NCBI GenBank assembly: GCA_910583885.1 | Contig: CAJUAC010000079.1 | Coordinates: forward strand, 1-10,981 | Length of the DNA: 10,981 nt | Source: an uncultured Oscillospiraceae bacterium | GTDB taxonomy: Bacteria; Bacillota; Clostridia; Oscillospirales; Oscillospiraceae | Direction of reading: 5' to 3' | Shown here: in pieces, positions 1-5,750 of the stretch | Layout of the letters: each line of letters starts with the position of its first letter | Position numbering within the stretch: position 1 is the first letter of the stretch | Made by a program: the position numbers and the translations under genes | The notes under the pieces: generated by a model | Told to the model about the DNA's origin: nothing | Databases searched by the model: none | Seen by the model: only the letters and a program-made list of their open reading frames with translations

Positions 1-999
1 GACGAGCGGGAGCAGACCCTCAACCAGCTGCTGGTGGAGATGGACGGCTTCTCCAGCAACGAGGGCGTTGTGGTCCTGGCGGCCACCAACCGGGCGGATA
101 TCCTGGACCCTGCCCTCCTGCGGCCCGGCCGGTTTGACCGGCAGGTCTTTGTGGGCCGTCCGGACAGCAAGGGCCGGGCAGAGATCCTGGCTGTCCACGC
201 CAAGAACAAGCCACTGGCGGAGGACGTGGATCTGAAGGTCTTGGCCCAGTCCACCTCCGGTTTCACCGGGGCGGATCTGGAGAACGTCATCAACGAAGGT
301 GCGCTGCTGGCTGCCCGGCGGGATCAGCGGATGATTACCATGGACGTGCTCCAGGAGGCCATTATCAAGGTCATTGCCGGCCCGGAGAAAAAGAGCCGGG
401 TGGTCCCCCAGCATGAGCGCCGGCTCACCGCCTATCACGAGGCGGGCCACGCCGTGATGCACCACTGTCTGGGGAGCGTGGACCCTGTCCATCAGGTGAC
501 GATTGTCCCCCGCGGGCAGGCCGGCGGCATGACCATCTCCCTGCCCGGCGAGGACCGGGGCTACTACTCCAAGCGCTACATGGAGGAGGAGATTGCCGCC
601 CTGCTGGGCGGCCGGGTGGCAGAGTCCCTGTTTTTGGACGACATCTCTACAGGTGCATCCAACGATATCCAGCGCGCCTCCTCCATGGCCAGGAAGATGG
701 TGACTTCCTACGGCATGAGCGAACGGCTGGGGGCTGTCAGCTTCGATTCCGGCCACGACGAGGTCTTTATCGGCCGCAGCATGGCCCAGGCCAAGAGCTA
801 CTCCGAGGAGGTTGCCGCCCAGATCGATGAGGAGGTAAAGGCCATCATCGACGCCGGGTACCGCTGCTGCCAGGAGGTCCTGGAGGCCCACCGGGAGAAA
901 ATGGAGGCTGTAGCCGCCTATCTGCTGGAACACGAGAGCATGTCCGGCGAGGATTTCGCCGGTGTCATGGGCTTTCCAAAGGTAAAACTGGCCGAATAG
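1..999 (+). CDS. ftsH: ATP-dependent zinc metalloprotease FtsH, C-terminal part (5' end outside window)
   Basis: Membrane-bound AAA+ protease that unfolds and degrades membrane and soluble proteins as a hexamer at the inner face of the cytoplasmic membrane. The reading frame is open from base 1, giving 332 visible residues; the N-terminal membrane segments and Walker A and B motifs lie upstream of the window. Visible first is the second region of homology of the AAA domain (LAATNR, then LLRPGRFDR near residues 39-47, with R41 and R44 as likely arginine fingers). The M41 peptidase domain follows, with the zinc site HEAGH at residues 146-150 (H146 and H150 as ligands, E147 catalytic) and the third ligand Asp in TGASND at residue 222. 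The C-terminus is short and ends in TAG, followed by a strong terminator, so this is the last gene of its transcript. Identification is secure; only the missing 5' part is unknown. Confidence 0.97.
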   Translation, partial: DEREQTLNQLLVEMDGFSSNEGVVVLAATNRADILDPALLRPGRFDRQVFVGRPDSKGRAEILAVHAKNKPLAEDVDLKVLAQSTSGFTGADLENVINEGALLAARRDQRMITMDVLQEAIIKVIAGPEKKSRVVPQHERRLTAYHEAGHAVMHHCLGSVDPVHQVTIVPRGQAGGMTISLPGEDRGYYSKRYMEEEIAALLGGRVAESLFLDDISTGASNDIQRASSMARKMVTSYGMSERLGAVSFDSGHDEVFIGRSMAQAKSYSEEVAAQIDEEVKAIIDAGYRCCQEVLEAHREKMEAVAAYLLEHESMSGEDFAGVMGFPKVKLAE

Positions 1000-1004
1000 C
1001 CATC

Positions 1005-1043
1005 AACGCGGGACAGGGACAACCCTGTCCCGCGTTATTGTTT
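1005..1043 (+). terminator. Intrinsic terminator after ftsH
   Basis: A perfect 14-bp GC-rich stem (1005-1018 paired with 1023-1036) closes a 4-nt loop and is followed by ATTGTTT. It begins six bases after the ftsH stop codon and separates ftsH from the feo promoter region. The stem could also work for transcripts arriving from the other strand, but no minus-strand gene ends here. Confidence 0.85.
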
Positions 1044-1130
1044 GCAGCCAGCAGTTCGCCGGGATTCCACTGGCAAGTTATCGCTCCTTTTGTTGATTTT
1101 ACCAAATCCAAAAAAGATGTACGCAGCCTC

Positions 1131-1159
1131 TTGACTTCTTTGTTAGTTTATGCTAACCT
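1131..1159 (+). promoter_or_regulatory. Promoter of the feo operon
   Basis: TTGACT at 1131-1136 is followed after 17 bp by TAACCT at 1154-1159, preceded by TG at 1151-1152 as in an extended -10. This would put the transcription start near 1166, about 55 bases before the first feoA. An alternative is TTGGAT (1161-1166), 18 bp, TATAGA (1185-1190). In either reading the inverted-repeat operators overlap the polymerase contact region. The stretch 1044-1130 between the ftsH terminator and this promoter holds nothing I can name. Confidence 0.6.
1142..1157. promoter_or_regulatory. Operator-like inverted repeat 1, DtxR/IdeR type (feo)
   Basis: GTTAG (1142-1146), 6 bp, CTAAC (1153-1157): a perfect inverted repeat lying across the promoter spacer and -10. 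The half-sites resemble the TTAG...CTAA core bound by iron-dependent DtxR/IdeR-family repressors. The position is right for metal-dependent repression of iron uptake. The regulator itself is not in this window. Confidence 0.6.
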
Positions 1160-1169
1160 TTTGGATGTA

Positions 1170-1185
1170 GTTAGCAGCAACTAAT
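1170..1185. promoter_or_regulatory. Operator-like inverted repeat 2, DtxR/IdeR type (feo)
   Basis: GTTAG (1170-1174), 6 bp, CTAAT (1181-1185): same half-sites and same 6-bp spacing as the copy at 1142-1157, with one end base changed. The centres of the two copies are 28 bp apart. It sits just downstream of the predicted transcription start, so binding would block initiation or early elongation. Confidence 0.55.
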
Positions 1186-1220
1186 ATAGATAAACTTCTT
1201 TGACAAAGGGAGGGGTTCAG

Positions 1221-1430
1221 ATGCCCTTAACAATGGCGCAGCCAGGTGAGAATATCCTCATCAAACGGGTGGGCGGACGGCCGGAGACCAGGCAGTTCCT
1301 GGAAAACCTGGGGTTTGTCGTTGGTGGGCGGGTATCCGTCATCACCAAGTCCGGGGGAGATGTGATCGTCGCGGTCAAAGGCTCCCGGGTAGCAGTCAAC
1401 AGCAGCATGGCCGCTAAAATTATGGTATGA
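1221..1430 (+). CDS. feoA: FeoA-domain protein, first copy
   Basis: Small cytosolic SH3-like FeoA protein of 69 residues, a partner of the ferrous-iron permease FeoB; in studied systems FeoA supports Fe(II) uptake, but its exact action on FeoB is unsettled. The sequence has the family pattern: N-terminal MAQPGENILIKRVGG, a helix LENLGFVVGGRVSVITKSGG, and an end in VAVNSSMAAKIMV. I start at ATG 1221 because GGGAGGGG at 1208-1215 is a well-spaced ribosome binding site; a TTG at 1200 in frame lies upstream of that site and is unlikely. It is the first gene of the feo unit, directly downstream of the two inverted-repeat operators. An 8-bp GC stem (1431-1438 with 1445-1452) follows the stop without a T-run, so it is probably not a terminator. 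Confidence in the family is high. Confidence 0.93.
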   Translation: MPLTMAQPGENILIKRVGGRPETRQFLENLGFVVGGRVSVITKSGGDVIVAVKGSRVAVNSSMAAKIMV

Positions 1431-1452
1431 GCCGGGGCCCCAAAGCCCCGGC
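1431..1452 (+). other. Intercistronic stem-loop between the two feoA genes
   Basis: GCCGGGGC (1431-1438) pairs perfectly with GCCCCGGC (1445-1452) around a 6-nt loop, starting on the base after the first feoA stop. No T-tract follows, so it may be an mRNA-stability or partial attenuation element rather than a true terminator. Confidence 0.5.
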
Positions 1453-1479
1453 AACACCGGAGAAAGGAGAGTGGGATGG

Positions 1480-1701
1480 ATGCAGACCCTGAGAACGGTT
1501 CAGGTGGGCGCTACCGTCCAGGTAGTACGGCTCCACGGGGAGGGCGCTGTCAAGCGCCGGATCATGGACATGGGCATCACCAAGGGCACTACGCTTTATG
1601 TCCGCAAGGTGGCCCCTTTAGGCGACCCAGTGGAGATTACTGTGCGGGGCTACGAGCTCAGCCTGCGCAAGGCGGATGCTGAGATGATCGAGGTACAGTA
1701 A
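1480..1701 (+). CDS. feoA: FeoA-domain protein, second copy
   Basis: Second FeoA protein of 73 residues, clearly diverged from the first. It carries the more classical FeoA signature: GATVQVVRLHGEGAVKRR, then IMDMGITKGTTLYVRKVAPLGDP and a final ITVRGYELSLRKADAEMIEV. The LGDP and GYELSLRK blocks are typical of FeoA proteins that partner FeoB; the first copy lacks them. ATG 1480 is preferred: GAAAGGAGA at 1462-1470 gives about 9 nt spacing, whereas the in-frame GTG at 1471 abuts that site. The gene is 49 bases after the first feoA and in the same operon. A 148-base gap full of hairpins separates it from feoB. Two FeoA genes before FeoB occur in other Firmicutes; whether they form a hetero-pair is inference. 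Confidence 0.94.
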   Translation: MQTLRTVQVGATVQVVRLHGEGAVKRRIMDMGITKGTTLYVRKVAPLGDPVEITVRGYELSLRKADAEMIEVQ

Positions 1702-1708
1702 GGCGGCC

Positions 1709-1798
1709 ATTCTTTTCTTTGAAAAAGAAAAGAATCAAAAGAAATTCGCGCGAAACACGGTTTCGCTCCGGGTGTCTGCGGGACACCCCTATTTTATG
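1709..1798 (+). repeat. Three-hairpin element between feoA and feoB; possible attenuator or palindromic repeat
   Basis: Three consecutive perfect inverted repeats: an AT-rich 12-bp stem with a 3-nt loop (1709-1720 with 1724-1735); CGAAAC/GTTTCG with a 3-nt loop (1751-1756 with 1760-1765); and GGGTGTC/GACACCC with a 5-nt loop (1770-1776 with 1782-1788), followed by the T-rich CTATTTTAT. The last could be a partial terminator dampening read-through from feoA into feoB. The A/T-only first stem is unlike the GC-rich genes around it. Such a compact hairpin block may be a dispersed intergenic repeat; that would need a genome-wide search. Confidence 0.5.
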
Positions 1799-1805
1799 GC
1801 AGACA

Positions 1806-1821
1806 GTTAGTATTAACTAAT
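1806..1821. promoter_or_regulatory. Operator-like inverted repeat 3, DtxR/IdeR type, directly before feoB
   Basis: GTTAG (1806-1810), 6 bp, CTAAT (1817-1821): same half-sites and spacing as the two copies at the feo promoter, 28 bases before the feoB start. It suggests feoB has its own metal-controlled start or a roadblock site. No convincing -35 hexamer was seen nearby; TATTAA at 1811-1816 is the best -10-like sequence. Confidence 0.55.
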
Positions 1822-1849
1822 TCCGTTCTGGTGAAAGGAGATCTGTGTC

Positions 1850-4042
1850 ATGCAAACAAAAATTGCCCTTGCCGGGAACCCGAACACCGGCAAGACTACC
1901 CTGTTCAACGCCCTGACGGGGGCCAGCCAGTACGTGGGCAACTGGCCCGGTGTGACGGTGGAGAAGAAGGAGGGCACGCTAAAGGGCCGCAGGGATGTGA
2001 CTATCACCGACCTGCCCGGCATCTACTCCCTCTCCCCCTACACATTGGAGGAGGTAGTGGCCCGGGATTACCTGATCCAGGAGCAGCCGGAGGCGGTTTT
2101 GAATATCGTCGATGGTACAAACCTGGAGCGCAACCTGTATCTGACCACCCAACTGCTGGAGCTGGGAATCCCAGTGGTAGTGGCAGTCAATATGATGGAC
2201 GTTATCAAACGGAACGGCGACCGCCTGGACACCGGGAAGCTTGGCCAGGCCCTTGGCTGCGAGGTGGTGGAGATCTCCGCCATCAAGGGCGAGGGCATCA
2301 CGGAGGCGGCAGAGCGGGCCGTGGCCGCCGCAGGAAGACGGGCTGCCGCTCCCTCCCACCGGTTCAGCGGTGCGGTGGAGCACGCTTTGGCCCACATTGA
2401 GGAGCTGGCGCTGCACAGCGTGCCCGACGCCCAGCGGCGCTGGTACGCCATCAAGCTCTTCGAGCGGGACGGGCGGGTGGCGGAGCAGCTGAAGCTGCCT
2501 ACCGATATCACCGGCCAGATTGAGGGCAGTATCCAGTCCTGCGAGGAAGAGCTGGACGATGACGCAGAAAGTATCATCACCGCAGGCCGGTATGACTGGA
2601 TCGCCTCCATCAGCGGCACCTGCTTCCAGCGGAAACGCCAAGGCCGCCTGAGCGTCTCCGACCGGATTGACCAGGCCGTCACCAACCGCATCCTGGCACT
2701 GCCGCTCTTTGTCACCATCATGGGGCTGGTGTACGCTATCTCCATGGGCGGCTGGACCATCTCTATCGGCACCATAGCCACGGACTGGGCCAACGATGTA
2801 CTCTTCGGGGAGTGGGTACCAGGGCTTTTTGACGCTATCCTTACCGGCGTGGGCGTCGCAGAGGGGAGCTGGCTCTACAGCCTCATCCAGGACGGCATTG
2901 TGGCCGGAGTGGGTGCAGTACTGGGCTTTGTGCCCCAGATGCTGGTGCTGTTTTTCCTGCTGTGCATCCTGGAGGATATCGGGTATATGGCCCGGATCGC
3001 CTTCATCATGGACCGGATCTTCCGCCGGTTCGGCCTGAGCGGCAAGAGCTTCATCCCCATGCTGGTGGCGACCGGCTGCGGTGTGCCCGGTATCATGGCC
3101 TCCCGGACCATCGAGCAGGACCGCGACCGGCGGATGACCATCATGACCACTGGTTTTATGCCCTGCGGAGCAAAAATGCCCATTGTGGGCCTGTTCGCCG
3201 GAGCTCTGTTCGGCGGCAGCTGGCTGGTGGCCACCTCCGCCTACTTCATCAGTGTGGCGGCAGTGATCCTCTCCGGTATCATACTTAAGAAATTCCGCCT
3301 GTTTGCTGGGGAGCCCGCGCCCTTTGTCATGGAACTGCCCGCCTACCATATCCCCCACCCAGGCAATGTGCTGCGGGGCACCTGGGAGCGGGGGTGGAGC
3401 TTCATCAAACGGGCCGGGACTGTGATCCTGCTCAGCTCCATCGTCCTCTGGTTCCTCCAGGGTTACGGCGTCGTAGACGGCGCCCTCCAGGCTGTGGAGG
3501 ACAACAACTGCTCCCTCCTCGCCTCCATCGGCAGCGCGGCGGCCTGGATCTTCTATCCCCTGGGCTGGAGGGGTGAGATGGCATGGAAAGCCACAGTCGC
3601 CAGTGTCACCGGCCTGATCGCCAAGGAGAACGTGGTGGACACCTTTGGGGTGCTGTACCACTACGCCGGCGATGTGGCGCTTACAGAAAACAGCAGCCCT
3701 CTCTGGGCCGCAGTTTCCTCTGATTTTACGGCCATCACCGCTTACAGCTTTATGATCTTCAATCTTCTGTGCGCCCCCTGCTTTGCCGCCATCGGCGCTA
3801 TCAAGCGGGAGATGAACAGTGCCAAGTGGACCGCCGGGGCCATCGGCTATATGTGCGCGTTTGCCTACATTGCCGCCATGATTGTCTATCAGGTTGGCGG
3901 GCTCATCACTGGCGAGGCCCCCTTCGGGATCTTCACCGCTGCCGCTTTCGCCCTGTTGGCTGGCCTGCTGTACCTTCTCTTCCGCCCTTATCGGGATCCC
4001 CAGGAAGCGCTGCACTTGAACAGCAGGCGCGCCAGGGCGTAA
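1850..4042 (+). CDS. feoB: Ferrous iron transport protein FeoB, full length
   Basis: Inner-membrane Fe(II) permease with a cytosolic G-domain, 730 residues, normal length for the family. The G-domain shows G1 GNPNTGKT (9-16), the switch I segment VGNWPGVTVEKKEG (29-42), G3 DLPG (54-57), G4 NMMD (114-117) and G5 SAIKG (143-147). A helical GDI-like linker follows (about 170-275), then the membrane part from about 280 to 710 with two Gate regions. The first includes ILEDIGYMAR (373-382), ATGCGVPG with C410, and MPCGAKMP with C439; the second includes LLCAPC with C641 and C644. ATG 1850 follows GAAAGGAG at 1833-1840 with 9 nt spacing. It lies after the two feoA genes and before a small Cys-rich membrane gene; no FeoC-like gene is present. 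An iron-repressor-like inverted repeat sits just upstream. All GTPase motifs are intact, so the protein is probably active. Confidence 0.97.
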   Translation: MQTKIALAGNPNTGKTTLFNALTGASQYVGNWPGVTVEKKEGTLKGRRDVTITDLPGIYSLSPYTLEEVVARDYLIQEQPEAVLNIVDGTNLERNLYLTTQLLELGIPVVVAVNMMDVIKRNGDRLDTGKLGQALGCEVVEISAIKGEGITEAAERAVAAAGRRAAAPSHRFSGAVEHALAHIEELALHSVPDAQRRWYAIKLFERDGRVAEQLKLPTDITGQIEGSIQSCEEELDDDAESIITAGRYDWIASISGTCFQRKRQGRLSVSDRIDQAVTNRILALPLFVTIMGLVYAISMGGWTISIGTIATDWANDVLFGEWVPGLFDAILTGVGVAEGSWLYSLIQDGIVAGVGAVLGFVPQMLVLFFLLCILEDIGYMARIAFIMDRIFRRFGLSGKSFIPMLVATGCGVPGIMASRTIEQDRDRRMTIMTTGFMPCGAKMPIVGLFAGALFGGSWLVATSAYFISVAAVILSGIILKKFRLFAGEPAPFVMELPAYHIPHPGNVLRGTWERGWSFIKRAGTVILLSSIVLWFLQGYGVVDGALQAVEDNNCSLLASIGSAAAWIFYPLGWRGEMAWKATVASVTGLIAKENVVDTFGVLYHYAGDVALTENSSPLWAAVSSDFTAITAYSFMIFNLLCAPCFAAIGAIKREMNSAKWTAGAIGYMCAFAYIAAMIVYQVGGLITGEAPFGIFTAAAFALLAGLLYLLFRPYRDPQEALHLNSRRARA

Positions 4043-4070
4043 AAACAGCTTGTCTTGTGAGGTGAATACT

Positions 4071-4259
4071 ATGCTGGCCTATATCGCATCCCATATGGGA
4101 TATATCATCGTGACGCTTGTGCTCTTTTTGGTGGTCGCCGCCGTCATTGTGCGGATGGTACGGGACAAGAAATCCGGCAAAGGCGGCTGCGGGTGCGGCT
4201 GCAAGGGCTGCGCCAATGCGCCCTATTGCCATCTCCAGATCCCCGTTGACAAGGATTGA
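4071..4259 (+). CDS. FeoB-associated Cys-rich membrane protein
   Basis: Single-pass membrane protein of 62 residues that matches the FeoB-associated Cys-rich family common beside feoB in Firmicutes. Residues 11-28 are strongly hydrophobic (YIIVTLVLFLVVAAVIV). A basic stretch RMVRDKKSGKGG follows, then a cysteine cluster with Cys at 40, 42, 44, 47 and 53. Positive charges after the helix suggest a cytoplasmic C-terminus, so the cysteines could bind Fe(II) or another soft metal at the inner mouth of FeoB; this role is inferred, not shown. The start at ATG 4071 is set by GAGGTG at 4059-4064; a TTG at 4050 in frame lies upstream of that site. It is 28 bases after the feoB stop and is the last gene of the feo unit. 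Confidence 0.88.
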   Translation: MLAYIASHMGYIIVTLVLFLVVAAVIVRMVRDKKSGKGGCGCGCKGCANAPYCHLQIPVDKD

Positions 4260-4569
4260 TCCCTTTTCGTGCCGGGTTGCTCCCCCCACGCTTGGGAGGT
4301 ATCTCTTGAATGATTCCGACAGCCCAAGGGCAGACAGATGCTGCAAAGAAACCGCTGTGGGGGGAGATTCCCTTTAGACGGGGGATTTTTTGACAGGTTA
4401 AGGGGGGATTTCACCAAAAAGCAAAATCCCCCCACAAACCGGAAGTTGGTAATGATCTATCTTTCTTTTTTCCTCTTCCCTTTTTTATTTTTGCTCCGCA
4501 AAAATGCTTGTTAGGCTGCAACCAACCCCGCCGGAGGTATTCACCCTAACGGCAATTTGATGGATACCT
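4260..4569. other. Gene-poor, inverted-repeat-rich region between the feo and chromate-transporter genes
   Basis: No confident gene. A perfect 10-bp stem (4402-4411 with 4424-4433) has a 12-nt loop but no T-run; a second G-run, GGGGGATTTTTT at 4380-4391, could compete for the same C-rich arm (4423-4432). An 8-bp stem (4487-4494 with 4498-4505) has a 3-nt loop in a T-rich strand. GAGGTATTCA (4534-4543) pairs with TGGATACCTC (4561-4570) with one G-U and abuts the transporter stop codon. Transcripts from both sides converge here, so some of these stems probably end transcription. A 27-codon reading frame at 4310-4393 follows GGGAGG (4294-4299), but its coding nature is doubtful. Confidence 0.6.
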
Positions 4570-4570
4570 C
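4534..4570 (-). terminator. Stem-loop at the 3' end of the chromate-transporter operon
   Basis: A 10-bp stem with one G-U pair (4534-4543 with 4561-4570) begins directly at the stop codon of the second CHR gene when read on the minus strand. No T-tract follows in that direction, so it may protect the mRNA end or act as a weak terminator rather than a strong intrinsic one. Confidence 0.4.
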
Positions 4571-5166
4571 TACATGCCCCAGACAATGCCCACCACAGCA
4601 GAGGCCAGGATAAAGAGGATGGGGTGCAGGCCCTTGGTCTGCTTGACCTTGTTGGTCAGCAGCCACAGCACAACAGCCAGCAGCCAGCCCTTCCAGTTGA
4701 ACAGGGACAGCCCAAACCCCTGCTCCAGATTCTCCATGAAAAACAGGTTCGACATCACCACCGACAGGCCCGCCGCCGCGATCAGGCCCGTGGAGGCCGG
4801 GCGCAGGCCGTAGAAAGCATTCTCCACCAGCCGGTTTTCCCGGAAACTCTTGAGGAAGGAGGCGATAATCAGGATTACAATGATGGACGGCGTCACCAGC
4901 CCCACCGTAGCTACCGTCGCACCCAGGATGGCAAAAGGCAGGCCACCCAGGTTCCCGCCGGTGACATAGCCCACATAGGTCGCCATATTCACACCAATCG
5001 GGCCGGGGGTGGACTCGCCTACGGCGATCATGTTGGCCACATCGTTGCGGGTAAACCAGCCGGTGGCGTCAGCCATGTTATAGAGGAAGGGAATCGTCGC
5101 CATACCGCCGCCCACGGCGAACAGGCCGGTTTTGAAAAACTCATAAAACAGGCGCAGATACAGCAT
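4570..5166 (-). CDS. CHR-domain (chromate family) transporter subunit, second of a pair
   Basis: Membrane protein of 198 residues with a single CHR domain, the half-size (short-chain) form of the chromate ion transporter family. Such pairs are thought to work together in the cytoplasmic membrane, moving oxyanions such as chromate or sulfate. The N-terminus carries FKTGLFAVGGGMATIPFL with the glycine triplet near 19-21, and the family motif ESTPGPIGVNMATYVGY begins near residue 51. Several hydrophobic stretches follow, e.g. LVTPSIIVILIIASFL and GWLLAVVLWLL. Minus-strand GAGG at 5172-5175 fits ATG at 5166 (5 nt spacing) better than the adjacent ATG at 5169. The start overlaps the TGA of the preceding CHR gene, which indicates translational coupling. 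The real substrate cannot be read from sequence; many gut members have no known link to chromate. Confidence 0.9.
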   Translation of the reverse strand: MLYLRLFYEFFKTGLFAVGGGMATIPFLYNMADATGWFTRNDVANMIAVGESTPGPIGVNMATYVGYVTGGNLGGLPFAILGATVATVGLVTPSIIVILIIASFLKSFRENRLVENAFYGLRPASTGLIAAAGLSVVMSNLFFMENLEQGFGLSLFNWKGWLLAVVLWLLTNKVKQTKGLHPILFILASAVVGIVWGM

Positions 5167-5705
5167 CATTTCCTCACCCCCACATTCTTCAGCACAATTC
5201 CCACCACTGCGGCCACCAGGACAAATATCACCGGGCTGAGCGGCGTAAAGTAGCTGCCCAAGGCGACGGCCAGGAAGATCACCGCTGTCGGCGCATCCAG
5301 CACCGCCTTTTTCAGCAGCTTGACCACCGCGTTCAAAATCAGGATACACACGCACACCCGGATCCCGCCGAAGGCGTGCTGCACCCAGGCCAGGTGGGAG
5401 AACACCGTGATGACCCCCGCCAGCAGGGAGATAATCACCAGGGAGGGGAACACCACGCCAAGCGTGGACAGGATCCCTCCCAGAATCCCCCGCTGCTTCT
5501 GCCCAATAAAGGTGGCAGTATTGACCGCAATGATGCCAGGGGTACACTGGCCGATGGCGAAATAGTCCATCAGCTCCTCCTCCGTTGCCCAGCCCTTGCT
5601 GTCCACCACTTCCCGCTGGAGGATGGGCAGCATCGCGTAGCCGCCGCCGAAGGTCATCACCCCCACCTTGGCAAAGGTGACGAAAAGATCCACCAAGTTG
5701 TTCAT
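5166..5705 (-). CDS. CHR-domain (chromate family) transporter subunit, first of a pair
   Basis: Half-size CHR transporter of 179 residues, upstream partner of the gene it overlaps. The N-terminus has FAKVGVMTFGGGYAMLPIL with GGG at 20-22. The family motif appears as IGQCTPGIIAVNTATFIG with CTPG at 54-57. The second position after PG is Ile here, where the partner has Pro, so the two halves are not interchangeable copies. The hydrophobic pattern predicts about five to six membrane segments. ATG 5705 follows AAGGAG on the minus strand (around 5712-5717) with about 6 nt spacing. It lies 45 bases after the stop of the hydrolase gene on the same strand and is probably read from the birA promoter, although a weak -10-like TATGAT occurs at 5734-5739. 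Family is certain; substrate is unknown. Confidence 0.9.
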   Translation of the reverse strand: MNNLVDLFVTFAKVGVMTFGGGYAMLPILQREVVDSKGWATEEELMDYFAIGQCTPGIIAVNTATFIGQKQRGILGGILSTLGVVFPSLVIISLLAGVITVFSHLAWVQHAFGGIRVCVCILILNAVVKLLKKAVLDAPTAVIFLAVALGSYFTPLSPVIFVLVAAVVGIVLKNVGVRK

Positions 5706-5732
5706 AGCTCGCTCCTTCTATTCTTCGTTATT

Positions 5733-5744
5733 CATCATATGATG
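5733..5744. promoter_or_regulatory. 12-bp perfect palindrome before the first CHR gene
   Basis: CATCATATGATG at 5733-5744 is a perfect palindrome in the 45-base gap between the hydrolase stop and the first CHR start. It could be a small operator for an internal promoter, but one AT-rich palindrome of this length can arise by chance. Confidence 0.2.
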
Positions 5745-5750
5745 CGGGGC

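Noticed and set aside
1131..1200. Fur box at the feo promoter
   Set aside because: No GATAAT-type repeat array is present; the GTTAG/CTAAC inverted repeats fit the DtxR/IdeR type better.
1979..4015. Very long open frame (678 codons) on the minus strand across feoB
   Set aside because: It is fully antisense to an intact FeoB with all motifs and has a low-complexity Gly/Asp/His-rich translation, as expected for a shadow frame in high-GC DNA.
5170..5547. N-terminal extension of the second CHR gene
   Set aside because: It overlaps the first CHR gene in another frame and its translation lacks membrane character; the MMLYLRLFYE start fits the family.
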